From BNXB01 sp031548005 (GTDB taxonomy: Bacteria; Bacteroidota; Bacteroidia; Bacteroidales; Azobacteroidaceae), in NCBI GenBank assembly GCA_031548005.1, contig JAVBRK010000047.1, positions 85,275 through 149,274 of the forward strand: 64,000 nt of DNA, in the 5' to 3' direction. Below the pieces are notes generated by a model. That model did no database searches. It was not told the origin of the DNA and worked only from the letters and a program-made list of their open reading frames with translations. Below are positions 16,657 through 24,619 of this stretch, in pieces (positions within the stretch are counted from its first letter, which is position 1; every line of letters starts with the position of its first letter). The position numbers and the translations under genes are program-made.

Positions 16657-18180
16657 TTAATGTTTAAAATGTCTAACACCTGTCATCACCATGGCTATGT
16701 CATGCTGATTACAATACTCTACCGACAGTTCGTCCTTGATGGATCCCCCAGGCTGAACAACAGCGGTAACACCTGCTTTGTCTGCAATTTCCACGCAATC
16801 AGGGAAAGGGAAAAAAGCATCTGAAGCCATCACTGCTCCCTGGAGATCGAATCCAAAAGAAGCCGCTTTTTCAATCGCCTGCTTCAAAGCATCTACCCGG
16901 GAAGTTTGTCCGACTCCACTGGCGCATAACTGTTTATTTTTAACTAAAACGATGGCATTTGACTTGGTCTGTTTTACCAGCTTATTAGCAAAAATCAAGT
17001 CTTCTATCTCTCTGTCAGCAGGATGTTTTGCCGTTACCGGTTTTAAATCCACAGCAGTTTGAGTGCTCAGGTCTTTATCCTGAGAAAGCACCCCATTCAA
17101 TAAAGAACGGAACTGAAAGGCACTCCGAATGTCCGATTTCTGGATCAGGATGATCCGGTTTTTCTTTTGCATCAGAATTTCCAATGCATCGGTGTCATAA
17201 TCCGGCGCAATAATCACTTCAAAAAATATCTTGTTAATTTCTGTTGCAGCGGCCTTGTCGACAATCCCATTTGTGATCAGGACGCCTCCAAACGCAGAAA
17301 CCGGATCTCCGGCCAAAGCGTCTTTCCAAGCCTCAAGAACTGTAGGACGGGAAGCGACTCCGCAGGCGTTATTGTGCTTCAGGATGGCAAAAGTAATTTC
17401 ATCGAATTCTGAAATCAACAAAACTGCGGCATCGATATCCAACAAGTTATTATAAGAGATCTCTTTTCCTTGAAGCTGTTCGAACAATGCCTCGAAATCA
17501 CCATAAAAAACGCCTTTCTGATGCGGATTCTCTCCATACCGGAGGGTTTTTGGATCGTCTACGGCACAACGAAACACTGACCCGGTGCCGGCATCGAAAT
17601 AATTAAAGATCGCAGAATCATAACCCGAAGATACGGCAAACGCTTCTTTAGCAAACCATTTACGCTCTTCCAGCGTTGTTACCGCGCCTTTTTCGCACAG
17701 CAAATCGTAAAGTGGAGCGTATTGATATCTGCTTGCAACAATCAGCACATCTTTGAAATTTTTAGCTGCTGCACGTATCAGCGAAATTCCTCCAATATCG
17801 ATCTTCTCAATAATAGACTGTTCGTCTGCACCCGAGGCAACGGTTTCCCTGAATGGATAGAGATCAACAATGACCAGATCGATTTCCGGAATTTCATATT
17901 CAGCGATCTGACGGACATCGGTTTCACTGTCGCGACGAGTCAGGATTCCTCCAAAAACCTTAGGATGGAGAGTCTTCACCCTTCCACCTAAAATAGAAGG
18001 ATATCCGGTCAGAGATTCGACTGCCTGACAGGGGTATCCTAATGATTCTATGAATTCCTGAGTACCTCCTGTCGAGACAAAAGACACTCCCTCCTGATTT
18101 AACCTCGCCAGAATTTCGTCCAGCCCGTCCTTGTGGTAGACCGAAACAAGGGCCCTTTTAATTTTCTTTTGTTCAGACAT
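16657..18180 (-). CDS. purH: Bifunctional AICAR transformylase / IMP cyclohydrolase
   Basis: PurH performs the last two steps of de novo purine synthesis, formylating AICAR and closing the ring to IMP. From the ATG at 18178-18180 it gives 507 residues starting MSEQKKIKRALVSVYHKDGL; an in-frame ATG four codons upstream is less likely. The N-terminal IMP cyclohydrolase (MGS-like) domain has SVYHKDGL, STGGTQEF and GGRVKTLHPKVFGG. The transformylase domain has LRYGENPHQKGVFY and the catalytic KHNNACGVA. Length and motifs are normal. It has its own consensus promoter just upstream and is separated from mreB by the AT-rich gap. Confidence 0.97.
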   Translation of the reverse strand: MSEQKKIKRALVSVYHKDGLDEILARLNQEGVSFVSTGGTQEFIESLGYPCQAVESLTGYPSILGGRVKTLHPKVFGGILTRRDSETDVRQIAEYEIPEIDLVIVDLYPFRETVASGADEQSIIEKIDIGGISLIRAAAKNFKDVLIVASRYQYAPLYDLLCEKGAVTTLEERKWFAKEAFAVSSGYDSAIFNYFDAGTGSVFRCAVDDPKTLRYGENPHQKGVFYGDFEALFEQLQGKEISYNNLLDIDAAVLLISEFDEITFAILKHNNACGVASRPTVLEAWKDALAGDPVSAFGGVLITNGIVDKAAATEINKIFFEVIIAPDYDTDALEILMQKKNRIILIQKSDIRSAFQFRSLLNGVLSQDKDLSTQTAVDLKPVTAKHPADREIEDLIFANKLVKQTKSNAIVLVKNKQLCASGVGQTSRVDALKQAIEKAASFGFDLQGAVMASDAFFPFPDCVEIADKAGVTAVVQPGGSIKDELSVEYCNQHDIAMVMTGVRHFKH

Positions 18181-18196
18181 ATTAACAAGCATTCTG

Positions 18197-18204
18197 CAAA
18201 GTTA
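18197..18204 (-). promoter_or_regulatory. -7 promoter box of purH
   Basis: CAAAGTTA on the plus strand is TAACTTTG on the minus strand, an exact TAnnTTTG, 17 bp before the purH ATG. It lies in the 39-bp gap after the aminotransferase gene, so purH can be transcribed separately. Confidence 0.6.
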
Positions 18205-18219
18205 AGTATTTAGTTTGAA

Positions 18220-19413
18220 TTATACCAATTTAGACAGAGCTTCTTTTACCCGCCTCATCGCTTCTACGAGATTCTCATCGGAAGTTGCATAAGAAAAGCG
18301 AATACATTCCGGGGCGCCGAAAGCGACTCCTCCAACACAGGCGACATGCGCTTCTTCGAGAAGAAACATAGCCAGATCGGCCGAGTTATTTATTTTTTTT
18401 CCATTGTGTGCTTTTCCAAAATGGGCAGAACAATCGGGAAATAAATAGAAAGCGCCTTCCGGCTTATTCACTTTAAATCCGGGGATTTCTTTTCCGAGTT
18501 TCACCATCAGGTCACGGCGGCGCTCAAATGCCTTACGCATAGTCTCGACACATTCCTGACTACCCGTATATGCTGCTTCTGCCGCTTTTTGAGCTACAGA
18601 ATTCGGGCCCGAAGTATATTGTCCCTGCAATTTATTGCATGCCGACGCGATCCACTGCGGCGCAGCAATCCATCCGATACGCCAACCAGTCATGGCATAA
18701 CCTTTTGAAACCCCGTTAACAATAACAACCCGGTCGCGTACATTTTCAAACTGAGAGATACTCACATGCCGGCCCACATAATTAATATGCTCATAAATCT
18801 CATCCGAAATAATAACAATTTCCGGATATTTTGCCAGCACATCGGCAAGAGACTTCAATTCCTCCCGGGTATAAACACTCCCGGTAGGGTTCGACGGAGA
18901 ACACAGGATGATCGCTTTGGTTTTCGGAGTAATGGCAGCCTCGAGCTGACTGGCATCTATTTTGAAATTCCGGTCTATTCCTGCATGAACTATAACATTT
19001 TTTCCCTCTGCGAGCTTAACCATCTCCACATAGCTTACCCAATACGGCGCCGGCACAATCACTTCATCACCCGGCCCTACAACGGAAAGTAAAACGTTAC
19101 AAACCGATTGCTTCGCTCCATTGGAACAAACAATCTGCTCGGGCTTGTACTCTACGCCATTCTCCTTTTTTAATTTAGCCACAATGGCATTTCTCAAAGC
19201 TAAATATCCCGGCACAGGAGAATAGAAAGAGCAATTCTCATCTATCGCTTTCTTGGCAGCCGCTTTAATGTGGTCGGGAGTATAAAAATCGGGTTCTCCC
19301 ACACTGAGGTTAATAACATCAAAGCCTTGAGCTTTAAGCTCGGAACTCTTTTGGGACATGGCCAATGTCTCAGATGGAGACAATGCGGCTAAACGTTCGG
19401 AAACTTGCGACAT
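18220..19413 (-). CDS. Class I/II pyridoxal-phosphate aminotransferase (aspartate aminotransferase type)
   Basis: The 397-residue enzyme is a fold-type I aminotransferase, most like aspartate/prephenate aminotransferases of the I-gamma group. The PLP lysine is in VNGVSKGYAMTGWRIGW, the substrate-carboxylate arginine is in the same WRIG segment region and in CIRFSYATS, and the LCSPSNPTGSVY motif and NLSVGEPDF start are typical. It probably moves amino groups between aspartate or aromatic amino acids and 2-oxoglutarate in the cytoplasm. Substrate cannot be settled from sequence alone. It has its own consensus -7 box upstream. Confidence 0.92.
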   Translation of the reverse strand: MSQVSERLAALSPSETLAMSQKSSELKAQGFDVINLSVGEPDFYTPDHIKAAAKKAIDENCSFYSPVPGYLALRNAIVAKLKKENGVEYKPEQIVCSNGAKQSVCNVLLSVVGPGDEVIVPAPYWVSYVEMVKLAEGKNVIVHAGIDRNFKIDASQLEAAITPKTKAIILCSPSNPTGSVYTREELKSLADVLAKYPEIVIISDEIYEHINYVGRHVSISQFENVRDRVVIVNGVSKGYAMTGWRIGWIAAPQWIASACNKLQGQYTSGPNSVAQKAAEAAYTGSQECVETMRKAFERRRDLMVKLGKEIPGFKVNKPEGAFYLFPDCSAHFGKAHNGKKINNSADLAMFLLEEAHVACVGGVAFGAPECIRFSYATSDENLVEAMRRVKEALSKLV

Positions 19414-19452
19414 GGTAATATTATTTTGAAAGGGATTTTTTATTCAAGGATA

Positions 19453-19460
19453 CAAAAATA
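19453..19460 (-). promoter_or_regulatory. -7 promoter box of the aminotransferase gene
   Basis: CAAAAATA on the plus strand is TATTTTTG on the minus strand, an exact TAnnTTTG, 39 bp before the ATG in the 100-bp gap between ribBA and the aminotransferase gene. Confidence 0.5.
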
Positions 19461-19513
19461 ATGAAAGTAATGAAAAAAATAAAGAAAATAATAAAATATT
19501 CTCCTGATTACTA

Positions 19514-20725
19514 TCATTTAATATTTCTGAGGGTGTGTCCCATCCGTTCTTTTTTCGTTTTCATATAGAATTGATTGTACGGATTCGGTTGAATTTCTAT
19601 CGGAATGTTCTCGACGATTTGCAGTCCGTATCCCTCCAGGGCAACCCGTTTGATGGGATTATTGGTAATCAGACGAATATTAAAGACACCCATATCCCGA
19701 AGAATCTGAGCGCCGACACCATAGTCTCGTTCGTCGGAATCATAACCGAGATGTAAATTAGCATCGACAGTATCCAGCCCCTGTTCCTGCAATTTATAAG
19801 CCCGCATTTTATCCATCAGTCCGATACCACGGCCTTCCTGATTAAGATAAACGATCACTCCTTTTCCTTCTTTTTCGATCATTTCCATAGCCCGGTGTAA
19901 TTGTTCGCCACATTCACAACGCATCGACCCGAAAATATCCCCTGTAGCACAAGAAGAGTGTACGCGTACCATGACCGGCTCATCATGCCTCCATTCGCCT
20001 TTTACTAACACAATATGTTCCTGTCCGTTGGATTTCTGACGGAAAGGAGTCAGGCTAAAATATCCGTATTTCGTGGGCATCTTCACCGTTTCGCCTCTTT
20101 CTACCAGCGATTCGTTTCTCAATCGGTAAGCAATCAAATCTTTGATACTGATTATTTTTATACCGAACTTCCGTGACACTTTCATCAGTTCCGGCAAACG
20201 GGCCATTGTACCATCATCGTTGATAATCTCGATCAATGCTCCGGCTGGATAGAGTCCGGCCAGCCTCGCTAAATCGACCGTTGCTTCGGTATGTCCGGCC
20301 CGGCGCAATACGCCACGGCTTCGGGCCCGCAAGGGACTGACATGCCCGGGACGGGCCAAATCGGAAATTTGTGTCGACAGGTCAGCCAGGGCTTTAATCG
20401 TCTCCGCCCGGTCGTACATCGAAACTCCGGTCGTACAACCGCCTCCGATTTTGTCGACCGTAGTCGTAAAAGGAGTTTCGTGGATAGAAGTATTGCGTGT
20501 CACCTGCATCTCGAGTTCAAGTTCTTCACAACGCTCTTCTGTTATCGGAGCGCAAAGCAATCCTCGCCCGTTAGTCATCATAAAATTGACCTTTTCCGGT
20601 GTTATCTTTTCTGCGGCAATGATAAAATCCCCTTCGTTCTCCCGGTCCTCATCGTCCACCACAATCAGGAATTTTCCTTCGCGAAAATCTTCGATTGCTT
20701 CTTCAATTGTATTTAATTTAAACAT
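19514..20725 (-). CDS. ribBA: Bifunctional DHBP synthase / GTP cyclohydrolase II (riboflavin synthesis)
   Basis: The 403-residue protein provides both entry branches of riboflavin synthesis. The N-terminal half (about 1-203) is 3,4-dihydroxy-2-butanone 4-phosphate synthase with the acidic metal site DDEDRENEGD and RPGHVSPLRA. The C-terminal half (about 205-403) is GTP cyclohydrolase II with the zinc cysteines in CATGDIFGSMRCECGEQL and the catalytic loop NQEGRGIGLMDKMRAYKLQ. Both halves look intact. It lies 25 bp after the LptF/G permease gene, probably in one transcript. Confidence 0.97.
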   Translation of the reverse strand: MFKLNTIEEAIEDFREGKFLIVVDDEDRENEGDFIIAAEKITPEKVNFMMTNGRGLLCAPITEERCEELELEMQVTRNTSIHETPFTTTVDKIGGGCTTGVSMYDRAETIKALADLSTQISDLARPGHVSPLRARSRGVLRRAGHTEATVDLARLAGLYPAGALIEIINDDGTMARLPELMKVSRKFGIKIISIKDLIAYRLRNESLVERGETVKMPTKYGYFSLTPFRQKSNGQEHIVLVKGEWRHDEPVMVRVHSSCATGDIFGSMRCECGEQLHRAMEMIEKEGKGVIVYLNQEGRGIGLMDKMRAYKLQEQGLDTVDANLHLGYDSDERDYGVGAQILRDMGVFNIRLITNNPIKRVALEGYGLQIVENIPIEIQPNPYNQFYMKTKKERMGHTLRNIK

Positions 20726-20750
20726 ATGGTTATTTGATTAATTTCATTTC

Positions 20751-22652
20751 TCAGAGCTCTTTCGAGATTTCTTTTATTAAATCGCCGTTCACTTTTACAA
20801 TCATGCGTACATCCTGCAGGATGTATTTACGCTTATACATGCTTATAAAATATACAGCAAAACCGATGGGAAATAAGATACAACAAACATGCCGAACTAT
20901 CTTGTTATCCAGGAAATCGGGATATCCCTGTTTGATTATCGGATAATCCATCAACTTCCCGAGAATCAAATTCTCGGTAGAATTCCGCATATCATCGACA
21001 ATATCTTCTTCAAGAGAGACAATCTCCTGTAGTTCGTTATCCCAGAATCCATTTTTCCAGAAACCATAATATCCGGGCCATTTTTTTCGTTTTTCCATAA
21101 AATTTCGGCATAAATGGGTCAAATCTTCCATTTTCCGGATGTCCCGGGCATAATCCGGAGTAGAAATGATCACCTCCCGGCGCTGATAGTTACGAACTTC
21201 CCGTTTACCAAAGAAACGACGAAAAAAATCCCTCCAAACGTCGGGATTCATCACAACCGAATCGTTTACAGCTTTATAGGTCAGAAATATCCCAAGGGCC
21301 GCCAACACAAATGTGCTGAGCCAAATACCCTGCCAAACCGGCCAGATACCCTGGCGGGCCATTTTCAATCCGAATATATCGATTGTATAATAAGAAACAA
21401 ATAAAATGACCGAAAGAACGGCCGGCATTCCAATACCACCTTTGCGAACAATAGCGCCCAAAGGTCCGCCGATAAAGAAAAATACGATACAGGCAAGCGA
21501 CAGGGCGAAGCGCTTATGAATTTCTATCTCATGCATGCGAACTCTCCGCAACTGATCGGCCTGTTGAATCGATTCGATATTATAATCATTACGTATGGAC
21601 TCGATCTTTCCTTTTGCCCGTTCTACCAACCCTCGCTTATCGGATATATTTTTCAGGGTAAAATAATCATCCCATTTTCCGACAGCAAACGTGTCGGATT
21701 TCGCACTTCTGATCTCCCCGCCTGTTTCACGCCCCCTGAACGCATCCGCATAAATACGCTTGGTAAAATATTCTTCTCTACGGGCATTTATGGAATCCAC
21801 TTTCAGGCCCATCGAATCGACAAATTCAACCAATTGCGTCATGTTCCGGCTGATCTCACGGTTTCTCATGATCGATTCGTCTTCCATGTTAAAATTCGAA
21901 TCGAGTGTCATCAGGATTCTCTTCAGGGAAAAAGTTTCCCGACCGTATGGAGTGCTTCCTTTTTCGCCCCGGCGATACTCTCTGTTAGGAAAACTTTCAA
22001 ATGACTCTCCATTCCACAGAGTAAGCACCAGATTTAATTTGTCTTCCGACATTTTTAAACTACCGGAATCTGCAACGATCACTTTAGTATTCTCAAATCC
22101 TTTTGATAAATCGTAGATCATCATATTTCTCAGAATCCCAGTCTGCTTATCCTTACTCTTCACATAGACATTATATCCGGGAATTCCCTTGTAAAATGAA
22201 CCTTCAGGAACCTCCAGTTCCGGAGATTTATTTTTTACGGAAAGCAACATAGTCCACATCTTCGCCTGGGTATCGGGAACAATATTGTTTTGAAAAACGA
22301 AAGAAGCTCCTGCAAGCGCCAACAGAAAAACAATAATCGGGCGCATGACCCGTATCAGTGAAACACCGGCCGATTTCATGGCCAGCAATTCAAAATGTTC
22401 TCCCAGATTACCAAAAGTCATCAAAGATGCCAGAAGAACAGCCAGAGGCAATGTAGTCGGAACCAAGGAAAGCGCTATATAAAAAAACATCTCGGCCAGC
22501 ACTGACATTTCAATCCCCTTGCCCACCATATATTCTACATACCTCCAAAGGAATTGCATCAACAGGATGAACAGGCATACCCCAAAAGTTGCCAGTAACA
22601 AAGGTAGAAATACCTCTAAGACAAACAAATGTAATCTTTTTATGAGGGCCAT
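20751..22652 (-). CDS. LptF/LptG (YjgP/YjgQ) family permease, long form
   Basis: This inner-membrane protein belongs to the family that, with LptB, extracts lipopolysaccharide and hands it to the periplasmic bridge. It has the N-terminal TM pair (LFVLEVFLPLLLATFGVCLF and a second near residue 55-75), the family segment LASLMTFGNLGEHFELLAMKSAGVS, a periplasmic domain, and C-terminal TM helices around IVFFFIGGPLGAIVRKGGIGMP. At 633 residues it is much longer than the ~360 of the enterobacterial proteins, with an extra ~170-residue cytoplasmic C-terminal part ending in another hydrophobic stretch. Whether it acts as LptF, LptG or both cannot be said. It is divergent from the AraC gene and upstream of ribBA. 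Confidence 0.88.
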   Translation of the reverse strand: MALIKRLHLFVLEVFLPLLLATFGVCLFILLMQFLWRYVEYMVGKGIEMSVLAEMFFYIALSLVPTTLPLAVLLASLMTFGNLGEHFELLAMKSAGVSLIRVMRPIIVFLLALAGASFVFQNNIVPDTQAKMWTMLLSVKNKSPELEVPEGSFYKGIPGYNVYVKSKDKQTGILRNMMIYDLSKGFENTKVIVADSGSLKMSEDKLNLVLTLWNGESFESFPNREYRRGEKGSTPYGRETFSLKRILMTLDSNFNMEDESIMRNREISRNMTQLVEFVDSMGLKVDSINARREEYFTKRIYADAFRGRETGGEIRSAKSDTFAVGKWDDYFTLKNISDKRGLVERAKGKIESIRNDYNIESIQQADQLRRVRMHEIEIHKRFALSLACIVFFFIGGPLGAIVRKGGIGMPAVLSVILFVSYYTIDIFGLKMARQGIWPVWQGIWLSTFVLAALGIFLTYKAVNDSVVMNPDVWRDFFRRFFGKREVRNYQRREVIISTPDYARDIRKMEDLTHLCRNFMEKRKKWPGYYGFWKNGFWDNELQEIVSLEEDIVDDMRNSTENLILGKLMDYPIIKQGYPDFLDNKIVRHVCCILFPIGFAVYFISMYKRKYILQDVRMIVKVNGDLIKEISKEL

Positions 22653-22674
22653 ATTTTTAATTCGGAAATCGTGG

Positions 22675-22682
22675 CAAAGGTA
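22675..22682 (-). promoter_or_regulatory. -7 promoter box of the LptF/G-ribBA unit
   Basis: CAAAGGTA on the plus strand is TACCTTTG on the minus strand, an exact TAnnTTTG, 22 bp before the permease ATG. Confidence 0.6.
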
Positions 22683-22765
22683 GTATTTTTTTTATTCCTT
22701 TTTATCTTCCGGCCTTACAATGCTTATAAAAAATAGCGGATTATTCAGAGAATAAAAATATTCAC

Positions 22766-22773
22766 TACATTTG
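22766..22773 (+). promoter_or_regulatory. -7 promoter box of the AraC-family gene
   Basis: TACATTTG is an exact TAnnTTTG, 44 bp before the ATG at 22818. With the leftward box at 22675 it forms a divergent promoter pair in a 165-bp gap. Confidence 0.6.
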
Positions 22774-22817
22774 CAAAATAATAGGCCCGAATTATTTGGT
22801 ATCTGAATATTTTTGTC

Positions 22818-23642
22818 ATGAACGCCCGGACAAACAATCATCACCTCCCCCCATTACAATATACCTGGAGTTTCCATTCCGGATCTTCAGGTAAAACTTA
22901 CACTGAACATAAAATACAAGGGGAAGCGATTGTATTCGTATCTAAAGGAGCGATCCGGATAACCTGGGCAGAAACCGAGGAGTACATCCATGCGTCGGAA
23001 CTCTGCATTATTCCTTCTGAAAACAAGTATACCTGGACCTGCATAGAAGATTCTATTTTGATATGTAGCCAGTTCAACTACGATCTTTTCTACGAAGGAA
23101 GCCATCCTACAGACCGATTGGCGCCTCTCAGCGAAATCGCACCACCCTCCAAAGCGTTAATCTGCAAAAAAACAGTTGTTTCTTTTTTCTCCCTGATGGA
23201 AGAATATATACACAGTAAGATAATGGACAACAAACTATCGAAACTGAAAGTTCAGGAGCTTATCCATCTGCTTTTTAAAACCTGCTCTGATGAAGAACTG
23301 ACCTGCCTCTTCTCTCCGGTGACCGGAAAAGACCTGCAATTCAAAAAATTCATTATCAACAACTACAGTGGAGTAAAATCAGTGAAAGAATTAGCAGAAT
23401 TAGCCAATTATTCTACATCAGGCTTCATAAAAAAATTTCAACAAAATTTCAATGAGTCTCCTTACAGGTGGATGCAAAACCAGAAATCGAAAATGATTCT
23501 TGCCGATATCAAATCCAAATCCATTCCGTTAAAAGAGATCGCCATGAAATACGACTTTTATTCCTATCCCCATTTCTGTAAATTCTGTAAAACTCATTTC
23601 GGATATACTCCCAGTGAAATTATTAACAATAAAATGATATGA
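22818..23642 (+). CDS. AraC-family transcriptional regulator
   Basis: The 274-residue protein has a cupin-like N-terminal sensing half and a C-terminal double helix-turn-helix (about 175-270). The latter shows VKELAELANYSTSGFIKKFQQNF for the first HTH region (shown in part) and IPLKEIAMKYDFYSYPHFCKFCKTHFGYTPSEI for the second, with the conserved FG.TPSE ending. It is transcribed toward the polysaccharide locus, whose promoter box is about 115 bp beyond its stop, so a control role there is plausible but unproven. Ligand unknown. Confidence 0.9.
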   Translation: MNARTNNHHLPPLQYTWSFHSGSSGKTYTEHKIQGEAIVFVSKGAIRITWAETEEYIHASELCIIPSENKYTWTCIEDSILICSQFNYDLFYEGSHPTDRLAPLSEIAPPSKALICKKTVVSFFSLMEEYIHSKIMDNKLSKLKVQELIHLLFKTCSDEELTCLFSPVTGKDLQFKKFIINNYSGVKSVKELAELANYSTSGFIKKFQQNFNESPYRWMQNQKSKMILADIKSKSIPLKEIAMKYDFYSYPHFCKFCKTHFGYTPSEIINNKMI

Positions 23643-23756
23643 AAGATAAACTATCCGCTCTGTCAAATAATTAACATCTGAGTCAATAATTACACAAAGG
23701 GATTTATTTGCAGTTTAAAGGGAATTTTATATAGCATTTTTTTTTTGTTCCACCCA

Positions 23757-23764
23757 TACCTTTG
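23757..23764 (+). promoter_or_regulatory. -7 promoter box, probable main promoter of the polysaccharide locus
   Basis: TACCTTTG is an exact TAnnTTTG, and I see no equally good box between here and the Wza gene. Transcription from about 23771 would give a leader of roughly 460 nt before the first convincing gene at 24233. The -33 element is not clear; the upstream sequence is a long T-run. Confidence 0.5.
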
Positions 23765-24181
23765 CCCCGTTATTTTAAACGATTTGAAAGCTTCACACCT
23801 TTTCATTGCCTAAGTAATAGGGAACATAAGGTGCTTTATCGGTTACACGCACATGATTTTGACATGACACCCGAGAAATTAGCTATAATATTAAAGTGTT
23901 CGATTCTTAATATACAGAAATTAAGGTTTGTTGCGTTTTTAAATAACGCTCCTTTCAAAATAAATATTCATAGAATTAATCATCTTAATAACCGGGGATG
24001 GCAACTAAATGAGCTGCCGTCGCTTGTGAAAGTTTGGCACGCCCAGATTGAAGTAAGAACATGGAAGCAACTTGTGAAAGCAGCAACAATGTTATCATTT
24101 TCATTCCAAATTAGTAATTATGTATGTGTGTGTGCAAATACGCGTTTCCCCGGTTTTTTTCATTATTACCATACCGAATAA
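23762..24181 (+). other. Long leader region with a doubtful open frame
   Basis: This stretch is open for 139 codons from a TTG, but that codon lies inside the promoter's -7 box, so it cannot be the true start on that transcript. One segment, LSNREHKVLYRL ... EKLAIILKCSILNIQKLR (about residues 17-56), resembles a LuxR-type helix-turn-helix, while the rest looks unconserved. It may be a decayed regulator gene, a short gene starting at an internal ATG (23864), or just an untranslated leader. A stem-loop pairs TACCATA (24167-24173) with TATGGTA (24185-24191) just after it. I would not call a protein here without homology evidence. Confidence 0.25.
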
Positions 24182-24232
24182 GGCTATGGTATAGGTATAC
24201 TACAAAATAACAAATAACAGATGTAATTGCTT

Positions 24233-24589
24233 ATGAGAACAAGCGTAAAGTTTAAATCGATCATTCGACAGGTAATGGTTGCCTGTTTTCTGGTCACACC
24301 ATTAACTATGCATACGACAAGTGCATATACGCAAAGTGGGAAACAAGACAGTAAAGAGAAGAACAAGGGAGCGTCCTTGTATCAAAAGTCAGAAAATGTG
24401 GCCGTAGTTGCCACTGAAAAAAGTGTTGGAAACCTCTATGCCCCCCCACCCAATACAGGAGGTGGTGATGGTACCGGGCAAGATATGCCTGTGGGAGGTC
24501 ATGAGATTTTATTTTTTACATTCGCCCTGGCGGTTTATGGGACATTCACTCTCAGGAAGATTCTGAGAACTCAGGAAGCGAATAAGTAA
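24233..24589 (+). CDS. Small exported protein with C-terminal short-motif/TM/basic sorting-type tail
   Basis: From the ATG at 24233 this is a 118-residue protein with a signal peptide (hydrophobic residues about 13-27, cleavage near TSAYTQ), a polar middle, a Pro/Gly-rich stretch PPPNTGGGDGTGQ, and then MPVGGHEILFFTFALAVYGTF followed by the basic tail TLRKILRTQ. That tripartite C terminus (P-V-G-G motif, one TM helix, basic residues) resembles the short sorting tags found on small Bacteroidota proteins, which I recall under the name PID-CTERM. Here the motif is PVGG rather than PIDGG. It sits 30 bp upstream of the giant type IX cargo gene, in the same direction. Function unknown. Confidence 0.7.
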   Translation: MRTSVKFKSIIRQVMVACFLVTPLTMHTTSAYTQSGKQDSKEKNKGASLYQKSENVAVVATEKSVGNLYAPPPNTGGGDGTGQDMPVGGHEILFFTFALAVYGTFTLRKILRTQEANK

Positions 24590-24619
24590 AATTTTAATTA
24601 TTTAGTTTAGAAATTAAGG

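Noticed and set aside
21516..22116. Plus-strand frames of 162 and 118 codons
   Set aside because: They are antisense to the LptF/G-type permease gene, which has family motifs and its own promoter.
24167..24191. Stem-loop as an intrinsic terminator before the small exported protein
   Set aside because: The stem is AT-rich with a bulge and is not followed by a T-run; it was kept only as a note in the leader entry.
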